Positions 58,217-64,000 of a stretch of 64,000 nt of DNA are shown piece after piece. How positions within the stretch are numbered: position 1 is the stretch's first letter; each line of letters opens with the position of its first letter. The translations under genes were made by a program, and so were the position numbers. The notes under the pieces were generated by a model. The model saw only the letters and a list, made by a program, of their open reading frames with translations, did no database searches and was not told the origin of the DNA. The stretch is taken from assembly GCA_022496805.1 (NCBI GenBank), contig CM040086.1, positions 3,846,501 to 3,910,500 of the forward strand, read 5' to 3'. Origin of the DNA: Pohlia nutans. Lineage: Eukaryota > Streptophyta > Bryopsida > Bryales > Mniaceae.

Positions 58217-59995
58217 TCAGGCAAAAGAACCCATCTTAGGACGAGCAAGATTCCAGCTCATCTGAAGATGGGAGCGCTTCCCAAAGAAATCCGACTGTAA
58301 CCACGTATTATCAAATCGTTTGAGGAAGATGCCCGCCTTGTCAGGATACAATTCGCACAACTTGGTAGTCTTCAGCCAGGCAATCCGAGCATGATCGACA
58401 AAAGACTCCCAAAGCACAAGTTCGAGTTTCTGATTTGGCCAGGGTGTGTTGTTGAAGCAGATGGCGTTGCGATCGAGCCAAGAGAGCCAAATAACTGAAC
58501 CTCTAAGGAGCGACTACATGGATGATCCCTTCTTTAAACGTCGAGGCAACTTGGAACCAAGGACACATTGTTGCCACGTAAGGGCGGGCCAACAATCATC
58601 GACGGTGGGTACCTCCAAAGCAGTATACAACATTGTTAAAGCAAAGTGCCAAGCGTACCGAGTCTTCTCGCAGTGATGGAACCGGTGGAGAATGGTTTCG
58701 TCAAGGCCAGCTTGACAACTTGTGCACACTGTAGGGATGTTCGGGGCCGCACGTTGCCGCCAACGGTGAACTGCCATGGCACAATGATACACGGACCAGA
58801 GAAATCCAGCTTCTTTCTGTGGGCAAGACTTATTCCACACCTTGCACCATCGGGGCTGGTAGTTCTCCGGGACCGCGCCATGCCATTTATCCGCCATCAG
58901 CCTAGTGAGAGTCGTGCGATTGGTCAGCAATTGGCGGCCAAGTTTTGTCGTGTATGAGTGAAGAAGGCCAGACCCGGTCCACGACCATCGACCAGGATCG
59001 AAAAACAGTTATGCAAGGATTCCCACGTACAACATCGGGCCGGCGCTTGGATGAAGGACACGAACGCGTTTAAACCATCCAGTGAAGACTTGTTCTTCTG
59101 ATGGGTCAGGAGGGGGGCGAGGGCGTAACATCGATGAGAAGGATCCCACTGTGAAACTTGGATGACCTGGAGGAAGTTCTAAAGACTGTTGGTTAATGGC
59201 AAGTAGAGGTCGATACTGCGTTGTGGTTGGGAATAGTAGAGCTGGGAGGGGATCATTTTCTTGCACAAATAGCCCCAAGAATTCTTGTTTCCGCGTGACA
59301 AATCGGTTGTCAACAAGGAGGAAAATCCAATCGCGGGGAACCGAGGCTACCAGGTTAGTGTAGGCGCGGGCTTTGTTTGGCTGCATGTCGAACAAATCCC
59401 GTGCGTGAGCCTATGGTAAGAAGGAGAGAGAAGTGTCGTTCCAGATATGTTGAAGTTGCCACATCCCATTCGTCATGAGAGAGGCTGCTCGCGCCGTCGA
59501 GAATCCGTGAGCACCTCCGATGTAATGGGTCGTCCACAAAAGTGGCGTCGTGAGGACTTCGTCTCGGTTGCTTGGAGGTGTCGCGGAAATATGTTTAACA
59601 AGTTTTCGCCATGCACTAACTATACGATCCCATGCCCTGGAACCTCTGGTTGCACGAAACTTGTGAAGCAAGGCCCATTGTGGCATGGCCGGCTACGAAC
59701 CGCGTGTCTGAGGTCTAAACTGGAGAAGTCTATACCTAAGGAGAAATTGTAAATTAGAGGATCCAAAAAGCATGGCTTTCAGAGCCCATTTAGCAGTCAA
59801 GGCATGTAGAGCTTCGACAGGGTCTATCAGGTTGAGACCGCCAGCACTACGTGGCGCGCAACAGTCCGTCCAGGTCGTGACTTCAAATCCCACTGTCGGC
59901 GATAGAGCCTGGGAAGCCATGGTCGGCCCCACCGTGGGTTCGGGCAATTTCCATATAGCTAAAGTGGGTAGCGAGAAAAATAATTTTTTAATAAT
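58217..59995 (-). pseudogene. LINE ORF2 C-terminal half (post-RT region and zf-RVT)
   Basis: Several minus-strand frames add up to the ORF2 end. About 59693-59995 has WTDCCAPRSAGGLNLIDP, the usual post-RT motif. 59009-59686 is linker. 58514-58930 has FLWSVYHCAMAV with CTSCQAG..ETILHRFHHC, the zf-RVT zinc-binding domain. 58217-58500 has WLDRNAICFNNTPWP and the stop. The breaks between frames show it is dead. Confidence 0.8.
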
Positions 59996-60448
59996 TTTTA
60001 AATTTTAAATTTTAAATTTTAAATTTTTTTTATTTAAATGTTTTTAATAATATAATTTTGATCAAATTTAGATATAGAAAGAAAATAAAATGTAGATATG
60101 GAAAAGATGATGTCGCACGAAAAACGCAGTGAATCAGTGTAGTTTGAAAGACGATTAAAACACGACATTTGACGACTATAAAGAGTGCTGAATTCATACG
60201 TTTTCAATAGATGTATCAATCGTGTCGAATCAGTACTATATCCACTTGTACGAACATCGTGTCATATCAGTGTAGTTGCGATGAATGACGCAACGATGCG
60301 GAATCAGTGCGAAAACTGTACGAACCCTTGAAATATCGGAAATCGCATTGAAATCGTGCGGAATCAGTGCGAAAACTGTACGAACCCTTGAAATATCGGA
60401 AATCGCATTGAAATCGTGCGGAATCAGTGGGGTCCGAAATTCCTGATG
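59996..60448. mobile_element. CATCAGG-type MITE sequence inside the LINE, with a 60-bp perfect tandem duplication
   Basis: The right part ends GGGGTCCGAAATTCCTGATG then TA, like the CATCAGG MITEs at 11291, 12032 and 51776. Positions 60301-60360 and 60361-60420 are identical base for base. The left part is AT-rich (TTAAATT heptamers at 59996-60030) and the left MITE end is not clear. It interrupts ORF2 where the RT should be. Confidence 0.65.
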
Positions 60449-60709
60449 TACTAGTGTGATGATGCCGCCTCGTCCCGCTCCCGGACCTAATGGGTCATTG
60501 TTGTACCCGAGACTAGCTGCTGCTGACCATGAAGTGGCTTGGTTCCCTAAAAGTTTGTCAAGGTTGTCTGATTCTAGGTTACGTAACTTGTGTTCTTGTA
60601 AGAGAATGATGTCGAGAGAAGGAAAATATTGAAGATAGTTGCGAAGCATAAGGATGGAAGCTTTGTCGCTGATCCCTCGAACGTTAAATGAGGGAAGTTG
60701 TAAAATCAT
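60449..60709 (-). pseudogene. LINE ORF2 start: endonuclease N-terminus
   Basis: The ATG at 60709 opens LPSFNVRGISDKASILMLRN, LDIILLQEHKLR and GGIITLV. These are the first two blocks of the apurinic-type endonuclease (N..G, then the catalytic Glu in LQEHK). The frame runs into MITE sequence at about 60448. The ATG overlaps the stop of the frame before it as ATGA. Confidence 0.85.
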
Positions 60710-62760
60710 TGACGGGGGTGGGGTTGTGAGGATCTTGAAGCAGTGACCTCGACGCTTGAAAGAGAGGGAGCAGATCGGTAGCCCCAGCTATCGAAGCGAG
60801 CTGGGACAGGAGAGATCAGTAAAGGTGACGAAATGCGGGAGCGAGCAGCAGCCCGTGTACTTCGAACTGAGGATGTTAGCTCCGCGGCAGACGGTGCATG
60901 AATGTCACTTGACACTGTTGAGGATGTGGGAGGAGGATCAGGGATCTGATTTTGTCGGGTTCTGTTGGCGGTGAGGAGCCGGAGTGAACGATACACTCAC
61001 TCGTTATCTCTGTCTTCAGCGCGGTTGACAGGGATTGGAGCCAGATGAGATTTTTGTAGCTCGAGTTGGGAATGAGGGTCGCATTGTGAAGGCGATGCAA
61101 AAGAGATGGCGCGTGGCATCAGAGGGGATTGTGAAGGAGCTTCTTGATTTCTGCAGGTGGCCGGGCGAACTGGAGAGAATTGCACGTTTTGTGCATCTTC
61201 AAAGGAGTCTTCATCTTGGAGAGGCGGGGCGACTTCTACTATGTGTGGGGTATCGTCATCAGATGTGTCGGTGAAGGAGATGCGATTGGTACTCGTGCCA
61301 CGGACTCCCAGATGTTCCATGGTAATGCTGGCCGGTTCCAGCATTGTCGTTTTAGAAGACTAGAGTGACGAGGAGGAGGCGAGATCTTCCGAGTTAACAA
61401 GGGCGAGAACAACTGGAGATGGTCTATCACATGTGGGATGGGTAGATGGGGAGCAAGGACGCTCGGGAATGGAGGGCGGAAGCGGTGCCGAGTTACAAAT
61501 CACCACACCTTGGGTCGAGTTGGCCGATTCTTGTTCTTCGGCGAGGTGTATCATGTACCGTTCAATCTCAGTTTCGAGTTCCATGTCGATGTCGTCATCT
61601 TGATCAAGGCTATCTGTGAGGTCGGTGATATGGATTGGATTGTCCGCGGGGATCATGGATGGAGCTGGTGGGAGGAGTCGAATGTCGGGAGGCGCTAGTA
61701 CTGTTGCTGAAGCTTGATGAGACTGAGGTAGTGAGGTTGGTGCTTGGGAAAGCTGAAGTGGAAATTCCCGGAAGGCAGAGGTAGAAACGATAACTTGTGC
61801 GGGAACAGGAGTCGCCGGGTTGTCTTGAGAAGGTAAAGTAGCCTGAGGAAGCTCAATGTCCATTGCCGTGGGTTCATTCGAGGATGGACCCGGTAGTGGT
61901 CGGTGAGGAGGGGTGTGGCGGCGCCGCCATGGCCGAGGAGTCTTCGTACCGGTCGTGTGGGCGCGGCGCTCCACCAACGAGAAGCCTTCGTCATCTTGGA
62001 CTGGTCGGCGTGGAGAGGGAGATCGAGTCCCGTCACCTGGCCTATGGCGCTGAAACCAGCTCGAATTGTGGACTTGGCGCAAAGATTGTCGGTGGCGACT
62101 TGGATCGGCGTGACGAGGAGAGATGGGAGGCAGGCTGAGAATTCCCCGGGTGGGACAGTCTGTTTCGGAATGGGAGGAGTCGGAGCAGCGGCGGTATCAG
62201 GCGTCGTTGTCTTCGTACTCCACAACGACTTCTGAAAATTGTCCTGTAATGTTGGCAACCGAAATTTTTGAAATGTAGCCACGTGCTAAGTCTATGGCCA
62301 CGCAGAAGCGGGGGTCTCCACTCACCAGGACGCTCCTGTCTTCTTCAAGTACAGTGCCAATAGCTGCGGCGACGAATTTCGCTTCTTGCTGGAAGAATTC
62401 GAAAGGGAGATTCTTCAGGGTAATCCAACGGGGAACGACCAAGCCGACAGGGCGACACGGGTTGAATGCTGGAATCCATTGTTGAAAGAGGGCCGTGCCA
62501 ACTCTGAGATGGCAGGGAGACAGAGCCAACACTTGACGGGCCAGCTCGACCGAAGCTAGCTTGATGAAATGAAATCCGCCGCCTGCATCTCTATGGAGCG
62601 CAACCCTAGCACAAATCTTGTCTTCCAGTTCGCGAATCCAAAAAGAATGACGAACCGTGGGAGCAAGTTCAACAACGAACCTGGCGATGACTACGTGGTG
62701 TTTGATGTAGGCGGCTTCCATGTAGAGTGCCACCATGTCGAGAGTAGAGGCGAGGACCAC
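60706..62760 (-). pseudogene. LINE ORF1 (gag-like, DUF4283) with frameshifts
   Basis: 62197-62760 encodes the gag-like fold (ARVALHRDAGGGFHFIKLAS, WITLKNLPFEFF, VLVSGDPRFCVAIDL). A TGA follows at about 62197. In another frame comes a degenerate zinc knuckle (RCSDSSHSETDCP) and a long Pro/Ser/Thr-rich tail (61360-62082, 60997-61344, 60706-60996). At least two frame changes separate the pieces. Confidence 0.75.
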
Positions 62761-62814
62761 AACCTAGTCCCGCGCAGGCAGGCCGTTACGAGTGTGAGAA
62801 GTACCAGTTGCGAC

Positions 62815-62990
62815 GTTGTTATCGAGGCGGTGTCTCTGAGTTTCCTGGTCGTTGTTGTCGATACGGTGTCTTTGAGGTTCATGGTCGTTGTTGTTGATAC
62901 GGTGTCGCTGAGATTCCTGGTCGTCGATTCGGTGTCGCAGGTGGTCGATACGGTGTCTCTGGTGGTCTTCAATACGGCGTCCCTGGGATC
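62815..62990. repeat. Minisatellite in the LINE 5' part (GATACGGTGTCTCTGAG unit)
   Basis: Four to six units of about 27-42 bases. On the minus strand they read as DTVSTT repeats in the frame 62691-63212. Confidence 0.85.
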
Positions 62991-63212
62991 TAGATGGCGT
63001 CGCTCCGGACTATCTATTGTATGGTTTCCTTCTGCGGCGCGGCGCCAGGGTGCGGTGGACGGCATCGTTGCAGGGTTCAGGGCAGAAACGTGGGTGCAGC
63101 GGCACAGTAAGATCCGGCCAGCATTGCGAGCTAACAAGTTAGGGTGGAGACGGTGTATTCGAGAAACTAGGTTTGGATAGTCAGAATCTAAAATTTCGAC
63201 CATCAATCGCAT

Positions 63213-63495
63213 GCTTGGAGCGTGAACACAAACGCTAGCTAATTCTTCATAGCTTCAGGATCATGCGTTGGACGGTGTGTCAATGTAGATCATAGCACGA
63301 AGGTGGATGCGGCGGCGGCGCGTTACTCCTGCTTTCATCGTTGAGGGATTGGTGCTTTGAAAAGCACTTGAAAAAGCGAGACTAGATTCTCAAGTTGCGC
63401 CAAAATGAGAGAATTGTGGAACATATGGAACTCATGTGAATGCATTGGGCTTTGGAGGGGAGAGTATCTGTTACAGAGTTTTATGGTGTAATAAC
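63213..63495. other. Possible LINE 5' leader
   Basis: G+C is higher than the DNA beyond 63550 (GGCGGCGGCGCG). No frame recognised. Confidence 0.35.
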
Positions 63496-63523
63496 AAAAA
63501 AAAAAAAAAAAAAAAAAAAAAAC
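63496..63523. repeat. Poly(A) run of 28
   Basis: Uninterrupted A on the plus strand. Its orientation is opposite to the LINE's tail, so it is either a chance run or the tail of something inserted on the plus strand. Confidence 0.9.
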
Positions 63524-63549
63524 CTATACAAAGCACTTGTTTTAATGTG

Positions 63550-64000
63550 TTAACCCTTCGATGACTTTGCAAGCCCCACGGGCTTGATACTTCAATAGCA
63601 TGTTGTACATTCCAGTAAAGTAATTATTTTGAAAATTTGTATTCCTTTCCAACATGTCCAAACTCGTGAAATCACAAATGTGCCTCATGAAAAATGTTTG
63701 TATGGTTCTAAAAACACTTACATCTTCCCCTCAATTTAACAAATGCTAAATTCCTTCTTTTATACTATGTTTACCATTTTGTGAATTGGATAACGAATTT
63801 CCTTTCAAATTCAATATCTTCCATTTTATAGGTCTAAATTGTGTGAAACTTTTAATGTGAACACCATGTTGTCTTGAGCTTTTTGGTTTGTACCATAAAC
63901 AACTCCAAATACTGCCCCCACCCCAATTGTGGAGTTAGCATGAAATATATAAATACCATTGAATACACACTCCTCCTTCTCTATGCACTAATCCCAAGAA
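63550..64000. mobile_element. Left end of an AAGCCCC-type TTAA element (runs off the window)
   Basis: TTAA-CCCTTCGATGAC, then CAAGCCCCACGGGCTTG, the same subterminal palindrome as at 53700 and 57940. The right end is not in the window. Confidence 0.55.

Larger units (their letters stand above)
58012..63212 (-). mobile_element. L1-type non-LTR retrotransposon, internally deleted
   Basis: Read on the minus strand it has a gag-like ORF1 (frames between 63212 and 60706), the start of an endonuclease/reverse-transcriptase ORF2 (60709), the ORF2 C-terminus to a stop at 58217, and a poly(A) tail at about 58030-58012. The reverse transcriptase core is missing and replaced by the sequence at 59996-60448. 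Domain order and the zf-RVT end fit plant L1 elements. The 5' end is not determined; it may extend to about 63490. Confidence 0.85.

Noticed and set aside
62569..63180. 203-codon plus-strand ORF with VVVDTVSLRF repeats
   Set aside because: Opposite-strand reading of the LINE minisatellite and ORF1.
63496..63523. Poly(A) run as the tail of the L1 element
   Set aside because: Wrong strand and wrong end; the LINE tail is the T run at 58012-58030 on the plus strand.

Overview
The window looks like nuclear DNA of a plant-lineage eukaryote (streptophyte). Genes are split into many short exons by long introns with ordinary GT..AG borders. The recognisable proteins include a plant-type synaptotagmin, a CPL/FCP1-type RNA polymerase II phosphatase and an isoaspartyl methyltransferase. 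Repeats include Stowaway-type MITEs and a plant-type L1 LINE. A PLD3-like phospholipase, a Tc1-like transposon and a piggyBac relic are less usual company in seed plants. My guess is a charophyte alga or an early land plant, but the species cannot be fixed from the sequence.

Gene layout: (1) an SMP + C2 membrane-tether protein on the minus strand, cut off by the left window edge (95-5769); (2) head-to-head with it, a six-exon membrane-anchored PLD3-like protein on the plus strand (6843-12830); (3) an 11-kb gene-poor tract of tandem arrays and inverted-repeat elements (about 12.8-23.9 kb); (4) unrecognised minus-strand coding exons between 23.9 and 30.3 kb, including a protein with a 64-residue internal duplication and a small tail-anchored protein; (5) a complete eight-exon CTD phosphatase gene (31661-35531, minus); (6) an orphan SNF2/CHD helicase exon near 36.7 kb; (7) a transposon-rich tract (38-48.6 kb) with a mariner-type foldback element, a piggyBac transposase relic with extra ORFs, and a Tc1-like element with both inverted repeats; (8) a complete four-exon isoaspartyl methyltransferase gene (49631-53247, plus) with a tRNA-Thr in antisense inside its last intron; (9) stacked and nested TTAA-flanked elements (53.6-57 kb); (10) a broken L1-type LINE on the minus strand (about 58.0-63.2 kb).

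The most interesting signal is a set of more than twenty short elements scattered through introns and intergenic DNA. They start TTAA-CCCYTAAA, end TTTARGGG-TTAA, and carry a short palindrome just inside the terminus. At least five internally unrelated families share this layout (238, 231-564, 550, 579-919 and about 750 bp). One has a paralogous empty site showing insertion at a single TTAA. TTAA targets and CCC ends are the hallmark of the piggyBac superfamily, and a piggyBac-type transposase relic lies in the same window. All exon borders come from hand translation and splice-phase bookkeeping; none was checked by alignment or transcript data.
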